Below, in pieces: positions 1 to 10,245 of a DNA stretch of 64,000 nucleotides. Source of the stretch: Melastoma dodecandrum. Its lineage: Eukaryota > Streptophyta > Magnoliopsida > Myrtales > Melastomataceae. Location: positions 7,440,001 to 7,504,000 of the forward strand of contig JARUPY010000397.1 in assembly GCA_029817715.1 (NCBI GenBank), read 5' to 3'. Made by a program: the position numbers and the translations under genes. The notes beneath the pieces are model-generated. The model saw only the letters and a list, made by a program, of their open reading frames with translations. It was not told where the DNA came from and searched no databases. Positions within the stretch are counted from its first letter, which is position 1. Each line of letters begins with the position of its first letter.

Positions 1-180
1 TTTGAATCCTATGGAAAATAGTGATTAGAAAGGAATAAGTAGCTAAAATTTGAAAAGGGGTGCTTACATCTCCTATCTCAGAGTCTACTGAAAGATCTTC
101 ACTCTCATCAGCAAGGAGCTCAGAAGGGTTAGACTCTATGTCCTATATTTTGTCCCCCTGAGAACGAGATGCAAAGTAAG

Positions 181-1798
181 TTAGGTTAATGGTTTGAGAA
201 GAAGCCACAAATTATAATATACCTTTGCAGGAGATTTCTCTATGGTTTGGGAAGAGGCACCAAGGTCCTTGGATGTAGACTCAATGGACACGGGAGGCAA
301 AGTATTGATAGGAACAGGGTTTTTGATGTCAGGGCTACCGGAAAGAACAAGTCTACGCTGCTTAAAAGCAACGGATAAAGGTACCTCCTCTTCGGGGTCA
401 GATTCTTCTGGTGGCAACGACGCTCTCTTCTTACTGATCTTCTTCTTTTCTGATGGCTGAGGTTGGTCTTTAATCTCAACCTGCTTATCCTTGGTGGAAA
501 GGGCTAGGCCCTGACGACGAGAACATGTCAAGCGACCCGTAGGAGGAGGAAGATTTTGATTAGGAGAGGACTCGCCTGAGTCGACTGTAAGAGCTGAGAT
601 GTGGAAATGGATTAGTAAAACGAAGACATATAAGCTATAGAGATAAGGGATAAAAATGCACCCAATGGTCTTTGACCAGTTTTCAACATCATCTCAGCAG
701 AGAGATAGAGATCTGGTTCCTATGATTTCTTAAGAAAGAGCATCTTAATATGCAACTCATGAAAGGCAATTGCCCACTGGACAGAGAATAATTATGTAGC
801 ATGGATCGAAGGGGTCTCTAGTTGAAACTCCATATGACAGAGTTTGGTCTTTCTCTGCCAAAAGAACAAGGGAAGCCTGGAAAGTCTCCCTAGAAAGAAC
901 GCTGCTAACTCTAGAGTGCATGGGAATATTAAGGGAATTTGCAAATGGGACTACAGAGCTTTGAATGATACCAAGTTGCCTCACGCAGAGCTGGGGATTA
1001 TAGACTTCGAAGCAGAACCCGCTTTTGTGTGCGCATATCAGATCCCTACTGGTTAAGACAGTATCCCAATATAAGCCTAGAGTCAGTTTCTGTCTGCGTT
1101 TCAGGATAATATGATATGAAGGAAAGGGGACCCAGTTGCGTCAGTCACCTCTACAAGAATCCGCTATGTGACGCATATGGCCAATAATTGAAGCACAGAG
1201 CCAGCTATCCTTTGATCGGCAACAAGAATCCAGAATGTGGGTTCCATAACATTCAACTTGAACGGGCCCCTGAAGGCATTTGGTAGCTGGTTAGTCCTGG
1301 CATCCAAACACAGGACCACAAATGAACTAGCCATAGAGGGCCACCCGCTGGGAACCTGGGGAAAGCCTATGTAGACGAGCTGTTCTCATGTAGACTTTGG
1401 TAAACCAGACCCAGGAGGAATGGGGCAAATGCAACTCTGCTTGTAGATGTGCAGAGAAAATTGGCAATACTATAAATAAACTTGGGAACAATCTTCCTAG
1501 TAAAACAAAAAATGTATTTGATAAGCCAGACACTAAAGAACTCGACTTCCTGTGCCTTGCCCCAAGCTTCAAGGTTGTTTCCCATGATCATTTTCAGATG
1601 ACTCTCTGCCGTACTGAGAATCTGAAGCATCTCACTGGGGTTGTGGTCATCCTCAGATGAAAAGAGGCAAACAGGGGTGCCAGATACAGAACATTTAGTC
1701 AAAAAGACTATGTCCTCCAGGGTGACTATCGAGAAAGCGTGCAAGGAGGGAATTGCAAAGTTTCCTGTGATTTTATTTGAATCGTATACTGACAACAT
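181..1798 (-). pseudogene. Degraded antisense ORF, plant mobile domain (PMD) type
   Basis: Several minus-strand frames follow each other in protein order. The first (1798-1367) contains a stretch with the pattern EVEFFSVWLIKYIFC and then SRVAFAPFLLGLVYQSL. These resemble the helical core of plant mobile domain (MAIL1/MAIN-like) proteins, which is rich in FxxWLxxYVF and VALAPxVLAxLY motifs. A middle piece (984-757) contains YGVSTRDPFDPCY. The last piece (531-181) is a charged tail rich in K, E and P. Frames are broken between the pieces, so no intact protein is made. PMD-type antisense ORFs are known passengers of Tat retrotransposons. Their function is unknown, and the PMD assignment here is by motif resemblance only. 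Confidence 0.55.
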
Positions 1799-1824
1799 GC
1801 TCAGGCGATAGACGTCACCTCATC

Positions 1825-1840
1825 AAAAAAGGAGGGCTTA
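1825..1840 (+). other. Polypurine tract before the 3' LTR
   Basis: AAAAAAGGAGGGCTTA lies immediately before the LTR start TGTTGACATG. The equivalent places before the LTRs at 15608 and 18353 read AAGAGGGAGGCTTA, so position and purine run are conserved. This is the expected primer site for plus-strand DNA synthesis. Confidence 0.7.
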
Positions 1841-2685
1841 TGTTGACATGACAGACTACGTTGGGCTTAAATTAATCTTGGCCCATGAAGAGCTACGTTG
1901 TAACCCATTAAGGAAGGCGTAGGCCCGTACTAAGTAGACGAGGGGAAACGCCAAGTCTACACGAACCCAAATTAATAAATGATGTGGATAAAAGTTATGA
2001 CTGTCGGGATCAGATCATTACCGAGATTTTCGAAGGTCAGTTGCGAAGAACACGATCCGAGAAGATACTCTAAGAATGTTTCTAACATCCTGAGCACATA
2101 AAGATTCAGTATAAAAGGAAAGAAGATCTCTCCTAATGGGTACGACAATCAAACTCAAACACATTTTACATTGATCGTCAACCTTTAGTTTTAGTAAACA
2201 GGCGTCCAGACCCCGACCTGGGTGAACTCGCAAGGGTTCTTGGTCTTCACTTCCACCACCGGAGCGAGCCATCGTGGCTCCGGTAACCAATCTCTGCCAT
2301 CACTTCATCGTCGGAGTAAGCAATCGTAGCCCTAATAACCAAATCCCGCCTTCGCTCCGTCACTAGGGTAAGCAACCATAGCCTTAGTATCCAAAGTCCA
2401 CCACTGCCTTTGTCCACACTCCGTCCACCAAGCCTCCAGCAACCAGATTCCACCGCTCCCGTTCACAAGTCTACGGCGCCTGCAGCGAGTCTACGGCGTC
2501 ACCATCATCCGCACCAGCAACTTTTATTTGTTTTTATAGTTGTAAGCTTTTAATTGCTATTATAAGACATCATTTGATATTGTTTGATCAATTCAATTCA
2601 TCTTTTTCTTTACCGGCGACCACATCCGAATCCTTGTGAGTAATTGTGCCAAATATTTCCAACGTGATCCTTTTTCGACGCAAAA
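1841..2685 (+). repeat. 3' LTR (Tat-type family, copy 0)
   Basis: It starts TGTTGACATG and ends near the motif GACGTGATCC TTTTTCGACG that closes all LTRs of this family. A TATA box (AGTATAAAAGGA, about 2108-2119) and the family block around the word CCGACCTGGG (about 2212) are present. The block of short GTCTACGGCG words near 2470-2500 is a reduced version of the minisatellite seen in the other copies. The right edge is uncertain by a few bases because the usual GCGAACA end is mutated. Confidence 0.7.
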
Positions 2686-3119
2686 TGGTTCTTGATTAGA
2701 AAACTCGAATTCAACATTACTCTTTCATGCACTTTTTGCTACTTCAACATTACCCTTCTCCCTTTGAATTGAACCAATCTCATACATTATTCACGACATT
2801 GAATATTCTTTCGTGAATCTGTACATCAACATTAATCTACACTGAGCATTCAATGATACGCTTCTCTTCATCTAAAAAGGGTAAAAATCAAACTCGAAAT
2901 GTCTACATTTTCTAACCAGATCTATCATATTCATTTCTAACGATTCAATCATCTCCATCGAGGTTCAACAATTAATGATACAATTAAATTGTTAACAACA
3001 TTTTCATTCCATATTCTAAGAACACACGCTTCTTCAATATTTTTTATATTAAGTGTAAATTTAATTTGTAATCGAACATCAGACGTACACCTCAATCATA
3101 CTCAACCGAGTAATCTATA
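2686..3119. other. AT-rich spacer without recognisable features
   Basis: Between the copy-0 LTR and the left arm of the inverted repeat I see no reading frame, RNA gene or transposon end. The sequence is AT-rich with scattered short oligo-T runs. Confidence 0.5.
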
Positions 3120-3340
3120 AGAACATTCTAATCTTCTAACACAATTTAAACCCAGAGCTTTCTACGGTTATACCGTTGCTTTTAAAAACTTTTTATAAAA
3201 TACGGTTAAAGTTTCTAAAATATCCGATGTATCATTTTTAGGATGCATTTTGAAGACACGCCTTTCAATTTACAAAAATCGAGGAATTTTCAAAAACCGT
3301 CTTTTAAATAATAGGGTGAAACCCACTTTTTCCTTTTTTT
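3120..3340 (+). repeat. Left arm of an imperfect inverted repeat split by element A
   Basis: Read on the minus strand, this arm resembles 8590-8800. Shared landmarks in the same order are a TTGAAAGGCGT-like block, CATCGGATATTTT, a GTATAA..GTAGAAA block and GGGTTTAAA. Identity is judged by eye at about two thirds with small gaps. Between the arms and element A lies GA-rich DNA (3350-3499 and 8501-8590). This looks like an old foldback or MITE-like structure that element A entered later. Confidence 0.5.
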
Positions 3341-3499
3341 TAACTTTTTTTTAAGTGGAGGAGGATTGGGAAAAAGGGAGGGAGGACGCGAGGGAAGGGG
3401 AGAGGGACGTAGGAGTGGTGGAGGGAGTACGGGAGAGGAGCCTGGGGAAAGGGACGTGGTGGTGGGGTAGGGAGTGCACGGGAAGGGAAAGGGGCCCGG

Positions 3500-3504
3500 G
3501 GATG
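3500..3504. other. Target site duplication GGATG (left) of element A
   Basis: GGATG directly precedes the LTR start TGTTGACATG. It is repeated exactly at 8496-8500, directly after the LTR end CGACA. Confidence 0.9.
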
Positions 3505-4646
3505 TGTTGACATGCGATTAACATGATGGTTATCTTGAACCAATCTTGGGCCTAACTCTGACGAAAAGCCTATAATAGGCACGAAGCTCATGACAAGGTT
3601 GAACGCACCAGGCCTGCGTCTGTAGTCTAAACGGACTATATGGCAAAGGAAGTCTACAGGGGCAGAGTAGTAACCCCGTAATCAGGGAAGTCTACGAACC
3701 TGCGCCTGCAAAGGACACGTGTCAAAGGGAACGGTTCCATAGCCCCGAGATAAATAGGACATGCAACCCACGCATATGCTAGCACACGTCTTAAAAGACA
3801 ATTAATTAAACCCGAAGTCAGAGGAGCCTACGACCCACGTTTACACAAGTGGAAGCCAGTCAGCTCCGAGATTCTTGGGGGTAGTTGAGTCTGGAAGATC
3901 TTCAGAAGGTCGTAACAGACCAAGTATAAAATGGAAAGATCTCCCTCAAAGAAAATCACGATCAAATCAGCCAACAGAAGCTTATCTTGCTCGTCACCCC
4001 TTAGTTTAGTTATTAGGACTCCCCGACCTGGGCGAAACCCCTAAGGTTTCATTGGTCTTCACCTCCACCATCAGAGTGAGCAACCGTAACTCTGGTATCA
4101 ACTCTCCGCCTTCGACTCCAACGCCAGGACGAGCAACCGTAGTCCCGGTACACTTCTCCGCCTTCGACTCCATCGCCAAGACGAGCAACCGTAGTCCCGG
4201 TACACTTCTCCGCCTTCGAAACCACCACCAGGGTGAGCCACCGTAGCCTTGGTATCCACGTCCGCCTCTACATTCGACCACAGCCCGTCCACCAAGCCCA
4301 GCAGCTAAGTCCTGCCACCCGAGAAGTGCAAGTCTACAGCGCTCTGCCACTAGGTCCACGACTACGCTGACCAGATTCTCAAGTCCGGAGTGCCCAGCGT
4401 CAAGTCCACGACCGCTTTCCCCGTTCAAGTCTACGTCCCCGCTCCAAGTCTACGGAGCACAGTAGCCAGTCTACGCCGTCACCACCGTCCTTATTTTTAT
4501 TTTTATTTCTGTAAGCTTTCTTTATTTTGTGTAAAAACGTTTACATTCAATCATATTTCTTCAATTACTTACTGGCGACCACATCTACAATCCCCGTGAG
4601 TCTTATTGCCAAATATTTCCGACGTGATCCATTTCCTGCACGAACA
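3505..4646 (+). repeat. 5' LTR of element A
   Basis: The LTR is 1,142 bp, starting TGTTGACATG and ending GCACGAACA. A TATA box (AAGTATAAAATGG) lies near 3923-3935. The block around CCCGACCTGGG near 4022 and the GTCTACG-rich segment at 4330-4490 are shared with the other copies of the family. Confidence 0.88.
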
Positions 4647-4652
4647 CGTTTT

Positions 4653-4672
4653 TGGCGACCACAGTGGATGTC
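4653..4672 (+). other. Primer binding site of element A
   Basis: TGGCGACCACAGTGGATGTC begins six bases after the LTR end. The leading TGG fits the CCA end of a tRNA. Elements B and C have variants at the same place (TGGCG..CACAGTGGGAG and TGGCGACCACGGCGGGAG). I cannot name the tRNA with certainty. Confidence 0.65.
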
Positions 4673-4692
4673 GTGAAACTTAAAGTTTTCAG

Positions 4693-7600
4693 ATGGAAAA
4701 AAGTACTAGGAGCGGAGTTAATCGCAATCCTCCTCATCCTCCTCCATTAGATGGAGATGATACACATCCACCATCAGACTTAAATGACGAGAATCCGGCT
4801 CTAGGAAGCCAAGAGACCGCGAACCAGCCCTTTTCCGGGGTTCATACTCCTTCTGAGTTTATATCCAGACTTGAATTCCATAAAGAATTAAATGATATGA
4901 GGAGCCTAATGGACGGACATATCACTGGATTACAAGACAATATGGATTAGATTTTGGAGCAGCTCAGTGCTTTGAATAGGCCAAGCGCCGCGAGGCCAAG
5001 CACCCCAGTAGACGGGGAGAACACTTTCATAGGAGATGCCCGGCGTGTAGAGAGGCGCAATGTGTCATTCTAGGGGGATGAGCCTTGGGGTGGTGCTAAC
5101 CCGTGCGCTACGGAAGTCGGTGATAGGGACCAAATGTCCCCGTCAAGGCCGACTACCTCTCAGTCTCCCACCTGGAGAGCAAATGCCGGTGTACGCAGTG
5201 AATCCTGTCGATGACGAGATAGAGGCTCAGGGCGAGACGAACAGATATGCAAATGCCATACCCCCTCGTCGACATGGTAAAACTCCGGTAGAGGAAATTC
5301 CTCCAGGGGAACCTCCCATTATGGGAAATTTACCACGGACAGAGAGCTTCTACACTAACGTCTCGGTAAATCCACAGTCACCTCGAGCTACACCAAGGGT
5401 GCCGTATCCCCCAGAAAAATCGAGACAGGAATATGTTCGAGAGCAGTTCGACCCTGTTCCACCACCACCATCGAATCTGAGGGAGACGACCGCTCAGGTT
5501 TTAGAGCAGATGGTACCTGGGGCAGTCAGGCAAGACAACCCTGGTCTATACAGGAGTCCGTACCTTGCCTACATCGACAGGGAATATTCCTTGCCTAGGG
5601 GGTACAGAGTACTCGACTTTACCCGGTTTTCGGGGGAAGATGAGATGACGCCCGTGGAGCATATAGCCCGGTTCACTCATCAGGCAGGGGATGCTGCAGC
5701 CAATGACTTTTGGAAGCTAAAGCTATTCTCGAACTCTCTTACATGAGATGCCTTCACATGGTATGCAAGTCTACCTCCTGGGTCAGTAACATCATGGGCA
5801 GAGATGCAGTCCTTTTTTATGAAGGCATTCGCGCGCTTAGATATGCCCATGTCGATCTTCGAGGTGATGCGGCTTAAGCAAACCGCCGGGGAACACCCAG
5901 AACAGTTCGTCATGCGCCTGCGCAAGGCGCTACTGCGCTGTAGGCCTGCAATTCCTGAAAGGGATCAGTTGATGATCGCGTTGAAAGCGTTGTCTATGCC
6001 CTTCAAGAAAAAGTTGTAGGGAGAAAGGTTTAATGACCTGTATGACTTGTCCAGAAGGGCGACTGAGTATCATCAGTTACTGATGGAGGAAGCGCAGTTT
6101 AAGCACGCTTATCAGTTGGAAACCCTTGAGGTAGACATGGCCGAATTCGTGAAAGGCGAGGCGACGGTTTGTGAGCCTCTGGCGAGGAAAAACTCAAAAG
6201 CAAAAGCATCCCAAAAATCTGGCGAAGAAAGAAAGTATTCTTTTGACGTAGACAAGGCAGATGCAATCTTTGATTGGCTCATCCAACGGAAGCGCATCAA
6301 ACTTAAACCAGGCCATAGAGCCCCCCTAGACGGAAAAGGAAAAGACAAGAAACTACTGCAAATGGCATGGGTCGTTTATACACACGACCGGAGATTGTCT
6401 GTCATTCAGAAATATAATCTAGGACCTTATAGAGTCCAAGGAATTATGTTTCCCTGAAGTAGATGAAGTCACTGTGGTCGACGACAGGCTTTTGACGATG
6501 AAATAGCCATTCATATGTTCGATGTTGCTGATGTAGACATCAATTTCATCGAAACTAATATGGACCTTTCCCTGCAGGACATGAAGATCCCCGGGGAGAC
6601 TTTGGTGGCGAATGCCCTCTTTCGTCGACTGGCTGATAAGGGTGTTGTCACCTGTCCAGTCAAGGAGGTTGGGCCCAGCCTTTGTTGCTGGCATATGGAT
6701 GCCACGCACACCACTGATAGATGCAACGCATTCAGGAAGTACCTGCAGAACAATTAGGGAGATACCTGGTATGATTTGACCCCACTTGAGGAGGTAGCAA
6801 TGGGAGTTGTGCCCCCAAGCTCGCGAAGCGCCTCCAATAATTCACAAAGGGGGTTTAAAAGCCCCCCAAGTGCAGACCGCAGGCCAGCAACCCGGGGAGG
6901 AAGAGGTGGCCCTCATGGTCGAGGTCGAGCACCTGAGCAACAGCCCCGTGCGCCTGAACGTCCGAGGCGACACCTGGAGTTTAACGATTCTTCTTCCCAA
7001 CAAGGCGCCAAGTCGGGGCAAGAGAGACTTGGCCATTCTGACGAATCTCGTCCTGGGAGCGCAGAACCAGACAACCCCAGCAGAGCCCAATGGTCCGGAA
7101 GACCGCAGGAGAAGGCGAACAAGCCGAGACGTGGGATGACTAAGGTAGACATCCAGGCGCTCATGACAGGCCCACCAATAGCTCAATTCTTGGACGAGAA
7201 GATGCTCTATCAGAAATGCAAACTGATAGCTCAAAACAGGATCCTGATCACTCTGCTCTGCACTTCCTGTTGCGTCTGCTATTTTCTCAAGCTTGTAGAC
7301 TTGTCCTCAATTGGGAAATCGTGGTCGAACTCGCGCACTCTACAACTACAGGTACTTGCGAAATTAACAACACTTGTTCGGAAACGCAGCAGGTACCCAC
7401 ACGAACGATAGTGGGATACGACCCACTTGTTGGCGACTTTGTTGAGGTACGTCAAATTCTCCTTGGTTCTAAGAGATCAAGGGTGATTAAAGCAGTTAAC
7501 CCTTCAAAATATTGGTAGAAGGCAGTGGGCAAGACCACTTTGCCACCACAGGCATGCAAGAGAAGGGACAGACGTCTAAGTCACGTCACCAAGAGGCCCA

Positions 7601-8158
7601 GGCCTACTCTCTCAGGAGTTTTTCCATCGGCTAGAGCGCCTACAAAAGGAGTTAACGCCGAGGCAGAACACTTTGAGTCTACAGACCATTCAGAAGAGCC
7701 TGGCTCGAGCTTTGACTATACCCCACTCCGGAGCGAGATTCCAAGTGATGTCGACGGGGAGATGAGACCAGTCGTGAGCTGCAACGCTGTTACCCTGCCT
7801 GTAGACTTCGGTTGTAAGCGAGACATGGGGACCCTAAGAGGTAAAGTGCCTCTTCCTTGTTCTCCAGTTTACCCAGTGGGCTTTCCATTAAATTGGTTGG
7901 AAAAGCCGTTTGACAGTATGAAACAACACATGCATTCATTATACATAATTGCTACCTTTGATGGTACAGTGGTGAGTCGAGTCCTTGTAGACAACGGAGC
8001 TACTATAAATGTGCTCCTTTTGTCTAGGTTTAAAGTACTTGGGTACAAGCCTCACGACTTGGTTAAAACCAACGTTGCAGTAAGTGGTTTTAATGGTAGG
8101 AAATCCGAGTGCCTAGGAGTTTTCTCTGTGCACCTCGAGGTGGGTCGCCAGGAAAGAG
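4693..8158 (+). pseudogene. gag-protease region of element A, broken
   Basis: An N-terminal gag segment (from 4693) is followed by the gag core at about 5580-6130, with landmarks FTRFSGEDE, PVEHIARFTHQAG, WKLKLFSNSL, FTWY and a matrix-like helical part. Two knuckles of the form C-x2-H-x4-H-x4-C follow: one near 6355, readable only after a frame change, and one at about 6690-6735. A basic linker and a retropepsin (VLVDNGATINVL at about 7981-8016) complete it. In-frame stops interrupt gag at 4948, 5071, 5744 and 6017, and the frame shifts between 5075 and 5190 and again near 6350. The reading frame ends in LTR sequence near 8158, before any reverse transcriptase. Confidence 0.82.
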
Positions 8159-8495
8159 AAACTGCCACCCGAGAAGTGCAAGTCTACAGCGCTCTGCCAC
8201 CAGGTTCACGACTACGCTGACCAGATTCTCGAGTCTGGAGTGCCTAGTGTCAAGTCCACGACCTCTTTCCCCGTTCAAGTCTACGTCCCTGCTCCAAGTC
8301 TACGGAGCACAGTAGCCAGTCTACGCCCACACCACCGTCCTTATTTTTATTTTTATGGTTGTAAGCTTTCTTTACTTTGTGTAAAAACGTTTGCATTCAA
8401 TCATATTTCTTCAATTACTTACTGGCGACCACATCTACAATCCCTGTGAGTCTTATTTCCAAATATTTCCGACGTGATCCGTTTCCTGCGCGACA
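8159..8495 (+). repeat. Truncated 3' LTR of element A
   Basis: This matches 4312-4646 of the 5' LTR with few differences and ends CGACA before the duplication GGATG. The first ~800 bp of the LTR, including its TATA box, are absent. Confidence 0.87.
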
Positions 8496-8589
8496 GGATG
8501 GGATTAGGAAAAAGACAAACGAGGGAAAGGACCGAGGGGGAGAGGCGTGGGAAGGAGAGTTAAAAAAGAAAATTAAAGAAGGGGAAAAT

Positions 8590-8800
8590 CGATTTTGAAA
8601 AATCGCCTTTTTCCCTATTTTGTTGGTGATGGGTTTTGAAAAATCATTTTATTTATAAATTTGAAAGAGGCGTTTTTAAAATTCGTTCTAAAAAACGAAA
8701 AATCGGATATTTTTAAAACTTCAATAATATATTATAATTTTTTTAAGACTAATAGTATAAATGTAGAAATCTCTTTAAACCCATGGCATGATAGAGTATC
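8590..8800 (-). repeat. Right arm of the inverted repeat around element A
   Basis: This is the partner of 3120-3340 in opposite orientation. Landmarks include TTTGAAAGAGGCG, AATCGGATATTTTT, GTATAAATGTAGAAA and TTTAAACCC. Arms and GA-rich core together suggest one foldback element of roughly 600-700 bp before element A landed in it. Confidence 0.5.
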
Positions 8801-9163
8801 TTTTCAAAGGTCACAAAATATATAACTAAATTCAACTTAATCATCCTGATTGGACTCCGGTCATAATTAATTCCATCGGCCTCATTAACAAATTTCATTT
8901 TTCCAAAACCAATGATTTTATATTTGAAAAAAATAAGATGAAGATTCTTACCATCAATGTTCCATCTTCACAAAAAAAAAAATACGGCATACTACTAATT
9001 CAAGTTACATAATAATAATCCCAATTCAATTAGATCACCTAACCAACTAAATTCACTAGATCCCCACATATTTCAAGTAAAAACTGTTGAAATGTACCTC
9101 TTGGATATCCGACTTGTGGTCAAATGCAAGAGGGAGGGAGGGGGAACACGTAGGACAAGCACG
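8801..9163. other. AT-rich spacer, nothing recognised
   Basis: No reading frame with protein-like composition and no repeat end is visible. The stretch includes an A9 run near 8970. Confidence 0.45.
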
Positions 9164-9271
9164 GTTGTCAAAATCGAGATCCTACGTAGGATCGGGAGAG
9201 ATTTATAAGATCGTAACTCGCAGGATCACGAGTGAAATCAGAAGAGTTTACAAAATTGTGATTTTGACAGC
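9164..9271. repeat. Small MITE-like foldback
   Basis: It starts GTTGTCAAAATCG and ends GATTTTGACAGC, which are near-perfect inverted ends enclosing about 80 bp. A similar end (TTTTGGCAACTATGG) occurs at about 10523-10537. No clear target duplication was found, so the element type is open. Confidence 0.4.
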
Positions 9272-9359
9272 TATGAGCATGTGCAATCTAATCTCGGTTG
9301 CTTTGGGAGATTACATTATGTTGTGGACATCATATTTTTCTGGCTTCCACTATTTTCAG

Positions 9360-9473
9360 GTGAATATAGGTTCAGATCACCGAGTTTTGGATGGGGTTAC
9401 GGTGGTGAGGTTCTGTAACGAGTGGAAGCAATACATCGAGAACCCGGAGTCGCTGCTGCTGCATCTTAGGTAA
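9360..9473 (+). pseudogene. Terminal exon remnant of a branched-chain 2-oxoacid dehydrogenase E2 (dihydrolipoyl acyltransferase) gene
   Basis: After an intron-like pyrimidine stretch and TTTTCAG, the frame encodes GSDHRVLDGVTVVRFCNEW and ends in a stop after a PESLLLHLR-like tail. This is the very C-terminus of lipoamide acyltransferases of the branched-chain complex, a mitochondrial enzyme. DHRxxDG is the catalytic motif, carrying the active-site histidine and aspartate. The usual W before GADHR is lost: the sequence reads IGSDHR. No other exons are found within the 9 kb upstream, which are transposons. It is therefore a captured or orphaned last exon, or the end of a gene whose intron was filled with elements. 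I favour a pseudogene. Confidence 0.7.
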
Positions 9474-9479
9474 CTTTAG

Positions 9480-10245
9480 TTCATGAGCTTGAAAACCACA
9501 TGCATGCTATCGCGACCCAGTCGGGTTGAGATGAGCTCCACCATAGCTGTTCGATTTCAGCTCCTACAGTGTATGCGTGTATAGATTCATCCCTCCTTCG
9601 ACTGGCTGACCCATTGTCGAGAGGTCCCAGATCATGCCGTACATATATGGCAAGAGCTACGAAGGGCCCAAGCGATGACGTTGATGCTGGCCTGGTGACG
9701 CTGCAGTTTTACCACAGGCATTGTTGGGAACCAAATGTCCAGGACGACCACCTTCGCACTGTCCATGATGATAGTTGCCATGTACTTAAATCGAGGATCA
9801 CGGGGAAGACGATGAGAAATAGGGAAGATTCGGATTTGTCGAGCACATAGAAGGCCAGGATTTTAACCTGGGATCCTGCTTATTCCACCCAAGCTGTTCG
9901 AGGGGGGTGTCCGGCTCGGAACTCTCATAAATGATTGTGGAATGCACCTTGTCCTTCAAATAAAAAACCCTAACCGAGTCGTCGGCCGGCATGAAGCGAA
10001 AACCTCAACGCCACCCCAGGCGATGTCGTAGACCTCCTTATCGTGGGTGATCAGCTGGATATCAACTGCCTCACGCTCAATATCCTAGATGATGCATGTG
10101 GTGTCGATGCTGGAGGTGCCAATACGCTTGGGCTCGGCCTCGTTCCAGTCGAAGGAGGTGACGGGCCCGGAGAACTAAGAGTTCTTGTTGGAGTTGACGA
10201 GGGAACGGAGGGAGACCCCGGAGGGGGAGGAGGATGAGGAACCAA
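9480..10245 (-). pseudogene. LWD/AN11-type WD40 repeat protein pseudogene (TTG1 relative)
   Basis: On the minus strand the conceptual protein reads, in several frames, GPVTSFDWNEAEPKRIGTSS, then DIERE and [11 protein letters not shown]. It continues with [25 protein letters not shown] and WNKQD. After more breaks it gives pieces matching VVILD, a HQASVNAIAWAP-like block and [14 protein letters not shown], and ends with [11 protein letters not shown]. This order is diagnostic of the AN11/LWD/TTG1 family, and the MGQPVEGG and QPDWVAIA endings fit the LWD (light-regulated WD) branch better than TTG1. Family members are about 340-350 residues; roughly the C-terminal two thirds is present. Stops and frameshifts are numerous. 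The family is intronless, so a retrocopy cannot be told from a DNA copy. Its 3' end nearly touches the E2 exon, which runs the opposite way. Confidence 0.8.

Larger units (their letters stand above)
1..2685 (+). mobile_element. 3' end of a Tat-type Ty3/gypsy LTR retrotransposon
   Basis: This is the right part of an LTR element whose body lies left of the window. It comprises internal DNA (1-1840) with a degraded antisense ORF, a purine-rich tract directly before position 1841, and an LTR that begins TGTTGACATG. The LTR shares its 3' half with the LTRs at 3505, 13255, 15608 and 18353. The sense strand of the internal part has no gag or pol reading frame. An antisense plant-mobile-domain ORF between integrase and the 3' LTR is known from Tat/Ogre-group elements, so the lineage call rests on that arrangement. 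Confidence 0.7.
3505..8495 (+). mobile_element. Element A: decayed Ty3/gypsy element, gag-protease only
   Basis: This 5-kb element is bounded by TG...CA ends and a perfect 5-bp duplication. It has a full 5' LTR, a primer binding site, a gag-protease region with many breaks, and only the last 337 bp of the 3' LTR. Reverse transcriptase, RNase H, integrase and the first ~800 bp of the 3' LTR are missing. The junction lies near 8158, where protease coding sequence runs straight into LTR sequence at a short shared word (CTGCCACCC). This points to an internal deletion after insertion, by illegitimate recombination. Gag and protease resemble elements C and D of this window. Confidence 0.88.

Noticed and set aside
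242..460. Plus-strand open frame opposite the antisense ORF
   Set aside because: Its composition is not protein-like; it is the complement of the charged tail on minus.
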